Shown in pieces: positions 51,001 through 59,455 of a stretch of 64,000 nt of DNA (positions are counted from its first letter, which is position 1; each line of letters opens with the position of its first letter). A program made the position numbers and the translations under genes. The notes under the pieces were generated by a model. It did not search any database. It was given only the letters and a program-made list of their open reading frames with translations, and was not told where the DNA came from. Origin of the DNA: an uncultured Clostridia bacterium (GTDB lineage: Bacteria; Bacillota; Clostridia; Christensenellales; Borkfalkiaceae); contig CATLBN010000004.1 of assembly GCA_949878885.1 (NCBI GenBank), forward strand, positions 1 through 64,000. Direction: 5' to 3'.

Positions 51001-53838
51001 ATGAATAAATTTAAGAAAATTCTTTTATCCGTTTTGGTTGCCTGCTTTGCGGTATGCCTTAGCTTCGGCATTGCAGCGTGCACCAAAAATTCAGATTATC
51101 CGGATTTTAAGAATAACGGCGTAGGCGAAGCGTATAAAGACAGATACGTTGTTTCGGTAACGTCGGCAGGAGGCTTGCCGCTCAACGACGTAAGAGTTAC
51201 CGCAATGAAAAACGGCAGCGCGAGAATGAGCGGTATTTCCGTAGAAGGAAAAATAGAATTTACATTGCCTGCCGATGAATACGATTTGGTTGTAGACGAG
51301 GCTTCGCTGCCGCTCGGATATTTCGTTGACGATACGGTTAAGGCTAAAACAAGCATCGAGAACGCAAAAGTTACCATTGCAATACCTTCTACCGTTATAT
51401 CTTCAACGGCTACTTCCGATATGCGCTATAAACGCGGCGATATTATGTATAACTTCGGATTTACGGATACAAGCGGCGTTAAACACACCCTTGCCGACGT
51501 ACTTAAAACCAAAAAAGCCGTAATGCTTAACTTTTGGTACACCACGTGCGTTCCGTGCAAAAGCGAATTCCCTGCAATTCAGGGCGCTTACGAAGCTTTT
51601 TCCGATAGAATTTCTATAATAGCTCTTTCCGCTTCCGACAGTATGGACGGAGAAAACGGAATTATACGTTTCAGGGAGCAGCTGGGTTTAACTTTCTATA
51701 TGGGGCAGGATCAAGCGGGTCTTACCAATCTTTTCGGCGTAAGCGCATTCCCTACTACCGTTATTGTTGACAGATACGGCGTTGTAGCGCATATAGAGTC
51801 CAGCAGCAAACCCAACGAATCTTATTGGAAGAGTCTTTTTGCTACTTATACCTCCGACGATTATTCTCAGGACGGAGACGACGATAACACCGGCGATCAA
51901 ATGGAATTTGCAAAACCCGACAGCTTTGCCCAACCTACCACCGAAGAATATCTTGAAGCTATAGGCGGCGAAGGCGCGCAGGGCAAAGTTACCAACTTCA
52001 GACCTACGACAAGCGAACTTGACAAACCTTACTCTTTCCCTTGGCTTATAGGCGAAAATGAAGACGGTAAATATATTTACGCTTCAAACTCAAAAATACA
52101 TTATTCGTTTGCAACGCTTGTTTTTGACGTAGCGCTTGAAAACGGCGAAGTGCTTTTGATGGATTATTTCACATCCACTAAAGAAACCGACGTTCTGTAT
52201 ATAACCGTTAACAACCAAGACCACTTGCAAACAAGCGGCACGGGCGAAGGCTGGAAAACCGATTACACATATATTGCTTCGCGCAAGGTTAAACTGACTA
52301 TAGTTCTTTTGTACTATAAAGATTTGAAAGACAACGATGATTTAGACCTTGCCTGCGTTAAAAATATACGTGTAGCCAACGTTAAGGATTTAAACCTCGG
52401 TTCCGACCAACAGAGTGCCGTAACAGACGGTCTTACCCTTTCGTCGAATAATAAATATCCCGTTAAACTTATTAAACCGAGCGGAATCGGCGATGATATT
52501 TACTACAAGTACGAATTTGAACACAACGGCGAAAAGAAGACGGCTTTACTGCTTGCAGACATACTCAACCCCACCGTTTGGTCCGATAAGATATTCGGCG
52601 ATACAAGTTTCTACGTTCCCGATTTGGGAAGAAGCTATAAAACTTCTCTCTATTACGTAATTTATTGGACAATGTCTAATTATAAATTGGCAGGCGAAGA
52701 TATACCTTTGGAGTTTAAACTTACAAATTCTTCGGAAACCAATAAAAAGCTTACCGACGAGATAATTTTAAAGTATTATTTACAGGAATTTTCCGATAAC
52801 GGTTTATTACCTGTAACCGAAGGTTTGAAAGAAGCGCTTATTGCGGCTACAAAAGCTTATTGCCAAAACAACAACAAAACGTATTACGAAGACCAATGGC
52901 TTGAACTTTGCTTCTACTTCGTTCACTACGGCGACAGGCATTTAGATAACGTTTGCAGTATGACAAACGACCCTGTAAAAGCTTTGGCTTGGGAAAACGC
53001 AGACGTACTTGGAACCGGTAAAACCGAAATTAACATTACAAAAATTATTACCAAAGACGGAGGCGGATTATGTTATACGTTTACTCCGCAAACCACAGGC
53101 ATCTATCTTTTCAGCTCGACTTGCGAAAAACTCGTAGACCCTAATATCTACATTTACGACAAAGACGGTAAAAACGGATTAACCGACGCAATCGCCAATC
53201 AAGACGACGACGTACGTTACGATTGCTTTGTGCATAAAGATTACGCATATTATAACTTCCATCTCTACGTTCCCTTAAAAGGCGGAGTTACCTATTACGT
53301 ACGCGCACTTATGGGCACCCCCGGCGCTACCGGTAAATATAATTTGTTTATAGAACGTTATCAAAACGGAAACGAATTGGATTTTTTAAGAGTTGCATCA
53401 ACAGACTACGGCACATGGGAAAACCTTAAAAAATATAACGCAATACCCGTTGGATTGAACCCGCTTGACGGATATTTCCATGAAATAGACGCAAACAACG
53501 ATTACGGTTCTACCGTTTATATCGATTTTGTTCACCCCAACTTCTTTGATATTCAAGACAATTCTTTGCTTCAGCTTATACGTAACGGAAGATTCAATTT
53601 CAAAAAAGACGACGGCAAAGATTACACGTTGGATATGCTGGAATACTACGAAAAGTCAATAAAAGGCAAAGACAGACAAGACGAACTTTACGGACTTGTA
53701 GAAGCTGATTTGGGACTTGTAAACTTAATTAGCGAGCTTGTTCGCAATACTTACGGCGACGGAATAGAATCCGGAGCGTGGATGATGTTTGCTTGCTATT
53801 ACGAACACATTGAAGTTCCTTCAAACTGGCTTAATTAA
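51001..53838 (+). CDS. Lipoprotein with TlpA thioredoxin domain
   Basis: Extracytoplasmic lipoprotein of 945 residues. The signal peptide ends in FGIAACTKN with lipobox Cys27. Domains: a beta-sandwich of the Cna-B or prealbumin type (about 48-130, VSVTSAGGLPLNDVRV and LPLGYFVDD), a TlpA/AhpC-like thioredoxin fold (about 145-280) with active site NFWYTTCVPC (Cys183 and Cys186) and the cis-Pro loop SAFPTTV, then a long region of unknown fold (290-670), a PPC-like beta-sandwich (about 675-780, CYTFTPQTTGIYLFS), and a final helical part. It heads a three-lipoprotein operon. The same WYTTCxPC motif occurs in the polyferredoxin fusion at 56562, so reduction by that protein is conceivable. AGGAGG precedes the ATG. 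Confidence 0.88.
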   Translation: MNKFKKILLSVLVACFAVCLSFGIAACTKNSDYPDFKNNGVGEAYKDRYVVSVTSAGGLPLNDVRVTAMKNGSARMSGISVEGKIEFTLPADEYDLVVDEASLPLGYFVDDTVKAKTSIENAKVTIAIPSTVISSTATSDMRYKRGDIMYNFGFTDTSGVKHTLADVLKTKKAVMLNFWYTTCVPCKSEFPAIQGAYEAFSDRISIIALSASDSMDGENGIIRFREQLGLTFYMGQDQAGLTNLFGVSAFPTTVIVDRYGVVAHIESSSKPNESYWKSLFATYTSDDYSQDGDDDNTGDQMEFAKPDSFAQPTTEEYLEAIGGEGAQGKVTNFRPTTSELDKPYSFPWLIGENEDGKYIYASNSKIHYSFATLVFDVALENGEVLLMDYFTSTKETDVLYITVNNQDHLQTSGTGEGWKTDYTYIASRKVKLTIVLLYYKDLKDNDDLDLACVKNIRVANVKDLNLGSDQQSAVTDGLTLSSNNKYPVKLIKPSGIGDDIYYKYEFEHNGEKKTALLLADILNPTVWSDKIFGDTSFYVPDLGRSYKTSLYYVIYWTMSNYKLAGEDIPLEFKLTNSSETNKKLTDEIILKYYLQEFSDNGLLPVTEGLKEALIAATKAYCQNNNKTYYEDQWLELCFYFVHYGDRHLDNVCSMTNDPVKALAWENADVLGTGKTEINITKIITKDGGGLCYTFTPQTTGIYLFSSTCEKLVDPNIYIYDKDGKNGLTDAIANQDDDVRYDCFVHKDYAYYNFHLYVPLKGGVTYYVRALMGTPGATGKYNLFIERYQNGNELDFLRVASTDYGTWENLKKYNAIPVGLNPLDGYFHEIDANNDYGSTVYIDFVHPNFFDIQDNSLLQLIRNGRFNFKKDDGKDYTLDMLEYYEKSIKGKDRQDELYGLVEADLGLVNLISELVRNTYGDGIESGAWMMFACYYEHIEVPSNWLN

Positions 53839-53853
53839 TAGGAGATTTTAAAA

Positions 53854-54273
53854 ATGAAAAAATTATTTAAAAGTTTAGTTGTTACTATTGCTATTGCTCT
53901 TTCTGTTACCTGTATAGCTATGTTTATTACTGCTTGCGACGGTAACAAAGATAAAGAAAACTTTGTAATTACCGTTTTGTATCCCAACGGAGAAGCCGTT
54001 AACGGCACAGCAGACGGTACTGCAGGTATGGACAGTAAAAGCGTTATGATTCAGATTTGCCAAAAAGACGACCCTACCGCTTGCTATAAAATGCTTCAGC
54101 TCGGTGCGGACGGAACTTTAAAAGTTTCTATTAAAGACGTTCAAAATGCAATCGGTGAAGGCAATTATATTTTGCATCTTCAGGGTGTTCCCCAAGGTTA
54201 CACGTATGACGAAGATAATTATGTTTTAAATGCGACAACCACTTCCGTTACCATTAATTTGGTTAACTCTTGA
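53854..54273 (+). CDS. Small lipoprotein with Cna-B-like domain
   Basis: Lipoprotein of 139 residues with a signal peptide ending in FITACDGN (Cys28). The mature part is a single beta-sandwich (VITVLYPNGEAVNGT, then YILHLQGVPQGYTYD, ending in a TTSVTINLV strand), similar in pattern to the first domain of the upstream TlpA lipoprotein. It has an internal Cys pair (ICQKDDPTACYK) that might form a disulfide and serve as a substrate of the neighbouring thioredoxin domain; this is speculation. AGGAGA precedes the ATG, and it lies 15 bases after the TlpA lipoprotein gene. Confidence 0.82.
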   Translation: MKKLFKSLVVTIAIALSVTCIAMFITACDGNKDKENFVITVLYPNGEAVNGTADGTAGMDSKSVMIQICQKDDPTACYKMLQLGADGTLKVSIKDVQNAIGEGNYILHLQGVPQGYTYDEDNYVLNATTTSVTINLVNS

Positions 54274-54292
54274 AAATTAGCAGGTAAATATT

Positions 54293-55879
54293 ATGAACAA
54301 AAAAAATAAAATTTTAGTAACGTTTCTAACCGCTGCTTGCACAGCGGTTAGCGCGTTCGGATTTACAGCTTGTAAACCGCAAGAAGAACCGCCCGAAACA
54401 TTTAAACCGATTGAATACGTTGGCAAAGCAATAGACGACAAGGGTAACCCTATAGAAAACGTTTGGCTTGCAATAGGTTATTCTGTGGAATCTGTTTACA
54501 AACAGTTGGCGTATGCAAAAACCGAAGCTAACGGAGAAGCTAAATTTAAAACAGTTGCCGAAGACAGTAAAAATTTTGAAAATAACGAATTTATATCTGT
54601 AGAAAACGTTACCGCTTATGAATTGCGTCTTGTAGACCCGATGACGTCTTCATTTCCTAAAAATCAACGTACAGTACCTTACAGCTATGTTCAACAAGTT
54701 AAAACCGAAACCGGCACTTCAGCGGACGGAGATAAATATACTTACGTAGTTCAGGAAACTTTTAATTCAAGCAATACTGCAACGTTAACTTTTAATTACG
54801 TACCCAACAATTACTTCCAAGCCGAAAAACATTCTATTGTTTACAGTCGTTCTTATAAGGATTACGTATGCGAGGAAACAGACGATAATATTATTGTAAA
54901 CTCAGAAGATTATGTAGTTAATCTTACTAAAGGTAATTATAATTATTTTTATTTTTCGCCTTACGTAAATCCTCCCAGCGCATCCGAACAAGATTTTTTG
55001 GACTATCCTAAAGACCAAAGAGCAAGTCTTGCAAGGACTGAAACGCAAAAAAGAATTAATCGCGCAGGCAAGTCGGCTTCAGGTAAATACGCTATTTCGT
55101 TTGAGACTGACCCCTCCGCTTCCGTTACAATGTATTATTACGGTAATGTTGTATTCAACGTTGATAAAGACGGAATTCCTCAATACCCGTCGGCAATAAG
55201 CGGGCAGGCTCCGGAAGGTGCGAACAACGCAGACGTTTATACGGGAAGCAGCAAAATAGAATTGCTGCTTAACAGCGAAATTGTCAGAGGCAACAACATA
55301 TTCGGTATTGTTGCTGAAAAAGATTGCAGCGTTATAGTAAAAGTTGAACGTTTAGGCGAAGCAAAAGAAGTTGTTACCAACGTTAAAGATATTACGATTG
55401 AATCCGATGAAATCCAACCGCAGGCTAACGTTTTAGGTACGCTTACTTCGCTTAATACAGACGAATATCTTAACGGTACTACTCCTATTGTAAAAGGTAC
55501 GGACGGATATTGGCACGTAGACAACGCCGACGGTCCGCTTGTATATGTGAATCTGGCAAAGCAAGCCCCCCATATTTCTGCCGACCAACCTTTAAATATG
55601 CTCCACAAACAGCAAGTCGGCGGCGGCGGCAATTTGGTTGACCGCGGCGAAAGCGCATATTCATTTACGGTTATGGTAGATGAATATACAAGAGAACAAT
55701 ATAACTTTTATAATCTTGTAACAAAATATACCGCTGAAAAATGCAACAAAGACGGAATGTACGTTGTTACCGATAAACTGTATCAGTTTTTAAGTTTTTA
55801 CGGCAACGTGGCTCCGGAAGTAACTGTCAAAAACAATAATAACTGGCTTATACCCTGCTATTACTACAAAACAGTTTAA
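54293..55879 (+). CDS. Lipoprotein, 528 aa, partner of the TlpA lipoprotein
   Basis: Lipoprotein with a signal peptide ending in FGFTACKPQ (Cys27). The N-terminal domain (about 40-140) is again Cna-B/carboxypeptidase-regulatory-like (GKAIDDKGNPIENVWL, EANGEAKF). The rest is beta-rich and partly resembles PPC-type domains (GKYAISFETDPSASVTMYY). No catalytic motif is seen and it has no Cys pair like the two upstream genes. It is the third gene of the operon, 19 bases after the previous one, and is followed by a terminator. I cannot assign a function; binding of a surface ligand is a guess. Confidence 0.82.
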   Translation: MNKKNKILVTFLTAACTAVSAFGFTACKPQEEPPETFKPIEYVGKAIDDKGNPIENVWLAIGYSVESVYKQLAYAKTEANGEAKFKTVAEDSKNFENNEFISVENVTAYELRLVDPMTSSFPKNQRTVPYSYVQQVKTETGTSADGDKYTYVVQETFNSSNTATLTFNYVPNNYFQAEKHSIVYSRSYKDYVCEETDDNIIVNSEDYVVNLTKGNYNYFYFSPYVNPPSASEQDFLDYPKDQRASLARTETQKRINRAGKSASGKYAISFETDPSASVTMYYYGNVVFNVDKDGIPQYPSAISGQAPEGANNADVYTGSSKIELLLNSEIVRGNNIFGIVAEKDCSVIVKVERLGEAKEVVTNVKDITIESDEIQPQANVLGTLTSLNTDEYLNGTTPIVKGTDGYWHVDNADGPLVYVNLAKQAPHISADQPLNMLHKQQVGGGGNLVDRGESAYSFTVMVDEYTREQYNFYNLVTKYTAEKCNKDGMYVVTDKLYQFLSFYGNVAPEVTVKNNNNWLIPCYYYKTV

Positions 55880-55957
55880 CTTAAAACGCCTCTATTCGCA
55901 TTTTTCATAGGGAATTAAAAAACTAACTTTTTAAGTGTTACACTTTTAAGCTATGAC

Positions 55958-55990
55958 AAAAGCTCTCGAATAAATTGTTCGAGAGCTTTT
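55958..55990. terminator. Terminator after the lipoprotein operon
   Basis: AAAAGCTCTCGAA / TTCGAGAGCTTTT, 13 pairs, seven-base loop, ending in a T-run on the plus strand and, by symmetry, usable on the minus strand. Confidence 0.88.
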
Positions 55991-56025
55991 AACTATATAT
56001 TATTTACAAATAAAAATTAAATTTA

Positions 56026-56444
56026 TCATATAGCCTTGATTTGCGAATATCCGTTCCAAGCAAAAACAACTTTCTCTTGTTCGTCGGCGTACACTTTCTC
56101 AACGCTGCAAATATAAAGATAATGGTCGCCTGTTTCGATATATTCTTTCAATCTACAAACAATAGCAAGCGCACTGTATTCCGGTACGGAAATATCGCTG
56201 TCGGGGAGCGCTTTCATTTTAACACCGAACTTTTTGATTTTATCAGTATTTCTACCCGTATAACTTCCGCATCCCATTACAACATCGGCAATCTTGTCGC
56301 TAGGTATTAGAGAATTACCTTTTTATTTTGCCGTACCATTTCGCCGCCGCAAAGCACTTTGCCGAGCGATTTCCATTTGAGATGTTTCATAAGATTATCA
56401 TACCAATACACGCTTTCCTTAAATCCGTTACCTTCCGCCGCCAG
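56026..56444 (-). pseudogene. Decayed flavin reductase / flavodoxin locus
   Basis: Two fragments in different minus-strand frames. The upstream one (56307-56444, open between stops) reads NGFKESVYWYDNL and GKVLCGGEM, like the end of an FMN-dependent flavodoxin-type reductase. The downstream one (56026 to about 56306) reads NSLIPSDKIADVVMGCGSY, then ETGDHYLYICSVE and ends in GYSQIKAI, which is the C-terminal half of a flavin reductase-like (flavoredoxin) protein; its N-terminal FMN-binding half is missing. A run of five A (56313-56317 region) lies where the frame changes. The ORF-track entry 56026-56277 is only part of this. It sits downstream of the polyferredoxin gene, behind a terminator. 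Confidence 0.7.
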
Positions 56445-56518
56445 TCAATATTCTGTTTCGTCTGCGACTTACCGATTATTCCCTATGTAAACTACCGTAA
56501 AACAGATTGTCATTTTAC

Positions 56519-56551
56519 AAAACCGAACGCCGCATTGAGGCGTTCGGTTTT
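56519..56551 (-). terminator. Terminator after the polyferredoxin-TlpA gene
   Basis: AAACCGAACGCC / GGCGTTCGGTTT, 12 pairs with a seven-base loop; on the minus strand followed by TTGTAAAATG, a weak T tail. It lies directly behind the redox cluster. Confidence 0.8.
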
Positions 56552-56561
56552 ATTTTTTTAA

Positions 56562-58319
56562 TTATCTTGCCATTGCTGCCTGCACAGCGTTGCGTAACGA
56601 TGGCTCATCCAAAGAGCCGTGTTTAACAAAGGTTATTACGCCTTCCTTATCGGCAATTACCGTCATAGGGAAAGCTCCCGTACCGCCGAGCATAGTATAA
56701 ACTTCGATTTCTGACGTGTCCAAAGCAAATATAGTTTGCCAATCTGTCCAGCTTTCTGATTTATCGTTATTAACTTCGTCAATAAACTTTTGAATCGCCG
56801 TTTCAGAAAACATATCAGCCGCGTGCACGGCAATAATATTTAAATCATCTCCGTAATCGCGCTTTACGCGTTCGAAACCGGGAAGCTCCGCAACGCAAGG
56901 ACCGCAGGTTGTGTACCAAAAGTTAATTACCGTTACCGTGCCTTTGGTAAGCAATGTATCGCTTGAACTTACGTTAGTTGAGATTTTGTTATAAACTTTA
57001 TAATCTTTGTCGCCGTGCGTACCTGCCGTATCAAACGTTGTAAGTGTGAAATCCGGCAGCTTGTCACCGACTTTAAATATTGTTGATGCGTTAACAGGGG
57101 CAAAAAAGTTAAAATATATTAATGAGCCCAATAATACTATTAAGGCAACCGCCCAAGCGGAAATCTGCAGCCAAAAACCGTGTTTTTTCACTTTTGCCGA
57201 AAGCGCGGGTTTTTTGCTTATAGTTATTACTGCTCCCTGCGCGCTCTTTGTGTATTCTTGTTTTACAGGCTCTGCCGGCTCGCTCTGCATAAATACGACA
57301 GGCTGAAAATTCAATTCGGACGAATTATCGCAAGTATTAACCGACGTTCCGCTTGCAAGCAAAGCGTTTAATTTAGGCGCAGCCTCGGTAGTATCATTTG
57401 CTTTAAATTCATCTGTCGATTTTTTATTTATCTGACTTCCGTGCAGTAAAATTTTTGCACCGCTCCAACTTATAGCTTGCGTAGGACAAACATTTACACA
57501 GGCGCCGCAGCTTATACATTCGTGATCGCCAACGTGGTTTATATCCATTTGACAGGTTTGAATACAAAGTCCGCAATCTATACACTTCTGCTTATCAAGC
57601 TTAACCCCTATAAACGCAATTTTATTAAAAAATCCGAGTATTGCGCCAAGCGGGCAGAAAAAACGGCAGAAAAATCTGTAAACGAATATACTTCCTACAA
57701 CAAATATAACCAATAAAATAAACTTCCAGCTGAACAAAAAACCTAGCATACCGAAGAAATCGTTATTGGAATTGGAAAGCTGAAATACCGATGCCACCGT
57801 TCCTGCTGGACAAAAATATTTGCAAAATCCCGGAACCGTTGTATATATAAGCGGTATTGCTATTACAAAAACAGCTAAAAGCACGTATTTAAAATAAGAT
57901 AATATACGCGTATAACGGCTTTTTTTAAGCTTTGGTGTTTTTACTTTATGCAGCAATTCCTGACCTAATCCCATAGGACACAGGCATCCGCAGATAGTCC
58001 TGCCTAAAATAAGACCCATAAGACCTAAAATGCCCAGCACATAATACGGCGCGGTATTGCCGGAAGCCGAAAGCGCGTTTTGCAGCGCGCCTAGAGGACA
58101 AGAAGTTACAGCTCCCGGACAGGAATAGCAATTTAAGCCCGGCGTACATAAATTTTTAAGTCCGCCGCGATAGATTATATTGTTTCCGCTACCGAAATAA
58201 CCTTTTATGTTGCAGTTAAAAAGCAGTGCAGAATAAATTTGAATAAGCCGGCGTTTTGTGGGCGCGTGGTTAACAAACCATTTGCCGACCTTTTTGAAAA
58301 AATTTTTAACTTTAACCAA
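56562..58319 (-). CDS. NapH-like polyferredoxin fused to a TlpA thioredoxin domain
   Basis: Membrane protein of 585 residues joining two redox modules. Residues 35-230 are a NapH/NosR-type Fer4_5 core with TM segments and Cys motifs CGCLCPMG (110-116), CKYFCPAG (166-172) and CRFFCPLG (218-224), plus an N-terminal CYSCPG group. Residues 246-279 hold two [4Fe-4S] ferredoxin motifs, CIDCGLCIQTC and CISCGACVNVC. A linker of about 100 residues and a TM segment (382-405) lead to an extracytoplasmic TlpA domain with NFWYTTCGPC (Cys472/475) and a cis-Pro loop GAFPMTV. The layout suggests electron flow from cytoplasmic iron-sulfur clusters across the membrane to thiols. It overlaps the upstream five-TM gene by eight bases and ends the opp-linked run. 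Confidence 0.9.
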   Translation of the reverse strand: MVKVKNFFKKVGKWFVNHAPTKRRLIQIYSALLFNCNIKGYFGSGNNIIYRGGLKNLCTPGLNCYSCPGAVTSCPLGALQNALSASGNTAPYYVLGILGLMGLILGRTICGCLCPMGLGQELLHKVKTPKLKKSRYTRILSYFKYVLLAVFVIAIPLIYTTVPGFCKYFCPAGTVASVFQLSNSNNDFFGMLGFLFSWKFILLVIFVVGSIFVYRFFCRFFCPLGAILGFFNKIAFIGVKLDKQKCIDCGLCIQTCQMDINHVGDHECISCGACVNVCPTQAISWSGAKILLHGSQINKKSTDEFKANDTTEAAPKLNALLASGTSVNTCDNSSELNFQPVVFMQSEPAEPVKQEYTKSAQGAVITISKKPALSAKVKKHGFWLQISAWAVALIVLLGSLIYFNFFAPVNASTIFKVGDKLPDFTLTTFDTAGTHGDKDYKVYNKISTNVSSSDTLLTKGTVTVINFWYTTCGPCVAELPGFERVKRDYGDDLNIIAVHAADMFSETAIQKFIDEVNNDKSESWTDWQTIFALDTSEIEVYTMLGGTGAFPMTVIADKEGVITFVKHGSLDEPSLRNAVQAAMAR

Positions 58320-59175
58320 GGCCTATACACTCCGTACATATTTTTATTGCTTTAACAAGCATATCGCGCATACTTCCGTTGAATATTCCCAATATTATGA
58401 AAACTGCGCACAGACAGCCCACTGTTATGCGCATTGCCAAAAGAAAATATTTGGAATGAATTATAAAAGAAAATTTATTATATAGCTTGTTATATAACGT
58501 TATACTTTGCGTTTGGGTAACAGGCACTCCCTCTGCCTTAGCCGCTCTTTGCGCCGATAATAATTTATTAACTTCGCGAAGCTGCTTTTTAGCGGAAATA
58601 CTTTCGTAAACCGCAACTCCGCAACATACCGCGAAAGCCGCGGCGACAAAAGGCGTTACACGCTTTATCATATCAAATATAGGTATCGTTTTATTTTCCG
58701 CAGCAGGAAAATTCGAGGGAATACACAGATATACTATTGCGTACACCGCAGCGGCAGCACACAGCGCACCGCAGCAAATACGCAGTATTTTTAAAATAAG
58801 CTGTTCACGTTTAACCGTATTTAACGAGGTTTGCAAATTTTCCGCAACGGTATAATTTAAACGCTTTTTAAGCCGCGCGAGCGTGTAGCGAACATCAGGT
58901 TTGGTTTTTTGAGTGGATACCGTAAATATTTCAAATAAAATAAAACCGACAACCGCCATCGCAAACCAAATCAAAAAAACGGGCGATATCATATACAAAA
59001 GACGCATTTCAACTTCGCCTTGGGTAAATGCGCCGCCGCCCGAAAACGGTCCCGTTCTGCCGGAAAGATAAATTTCCAGCGTTTGCCAAATTAAAAAAGC
59101 CCCCAAAATTAACGTTATTACAGATAGCGCACATCCGTATATCAGGCGCACTTTTTTACACGTTTTTTCTGTCAT
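58312..59175 (-). CDS. Five-TM protein with C-terminal CxxC peptide (CD1871A-like)
   Basis: Membrane protein of 287 residues with five TM segments (about 10-32, 58-83, 128-150, 168-190 and 243-265). The last 20 residues, after TM5, read MLVKAIKICTECIGLG. This closely resembles the small CD1871A family of CxxC proteins, which are normally about 40-60 residues and end in a KAINICLECIGIG-like peptide; here that unit appears fused to a larger membrane protein. By the positive-inside rule the CxxC lies outside, on the same side as the TlpA domain of the next gene, with which it overlaps by eight bases. AGGAGG precedes the start. The family name is from memory. Confidence 0.8.
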   Translation of the reverse strand: MTEKTCKKVRLIYGCALSVITLILGAFLIWQTLEIYLSGRTGPFSGGGAFTQGEVEMRLLYMISPVFLIWFAMAVVGFILFEIFTVSTQKTKPDVRYTLARLKKRLNYTVAENLQTSLNTVKREQLILKILRICCGALCAAAAVYAIVYLCIPSNFPAAENKTIPIFDMIKRVTPFVAAAFAVCCGVAVYESISAKKQLREVNKLLSAQRAAKAEGVPVTQTQSITLYNKLYNKFSFIIHSKYFLLAMRITVGCLCAVFIILGIFNGSMRDMLVKAIKICTECIGLG

Positions 59176-59200
59176 AATTAATACGGTTGCCTCCTTTTAA

Positions 59201-59455
59201 TCAGCTCAGCCATAAATAAGCAAGAGCTATTACTATTCCGAACGCCGCAAGCAAAATAAAAACGTAAGGTGCGAGCGCCGCAAAAGCGCCGCGCACCATT
59301 CTCCAATATTCTTTGCGGGATAATTTTGGTTTTACCGTTTTTTTATCGTCGAATTTCTTTTTTGAAGGGTCGTACCACTTAAACCCGTCTACGTTCATAT
59401 CTACAAACGTAGTTTCGGTGTCAAGCTCGTCCTCCTTATCATTCTTCCGCGGCAT
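59201..59455 (-). CDS. Small single-TM protein downstream of oppF
   Basis: An 84-residue protein with a charged N-terminal half (EDELDTETTF, then KWYDPSKKKFDDKK) and one C-terminal TM segment (about 58-82). I do not recognise the family. It begins inside the 3' end of oppF with AGAGG five bases before the ATG, and is followed after 25 bases by the five-TM CxxC gene, so it bridges the transporter and the redox genes. A tail-anchored accessory of either is possible. Confidence 0.65.
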   Translation of the reverse strand: MPRKNDKEDELDTETTFVDMNVDGFKWYDPSKKKFDDKKTVKPKLSRKEYWRMVRGAFAALAPYVFILLAAFGIVIALAYLWLS

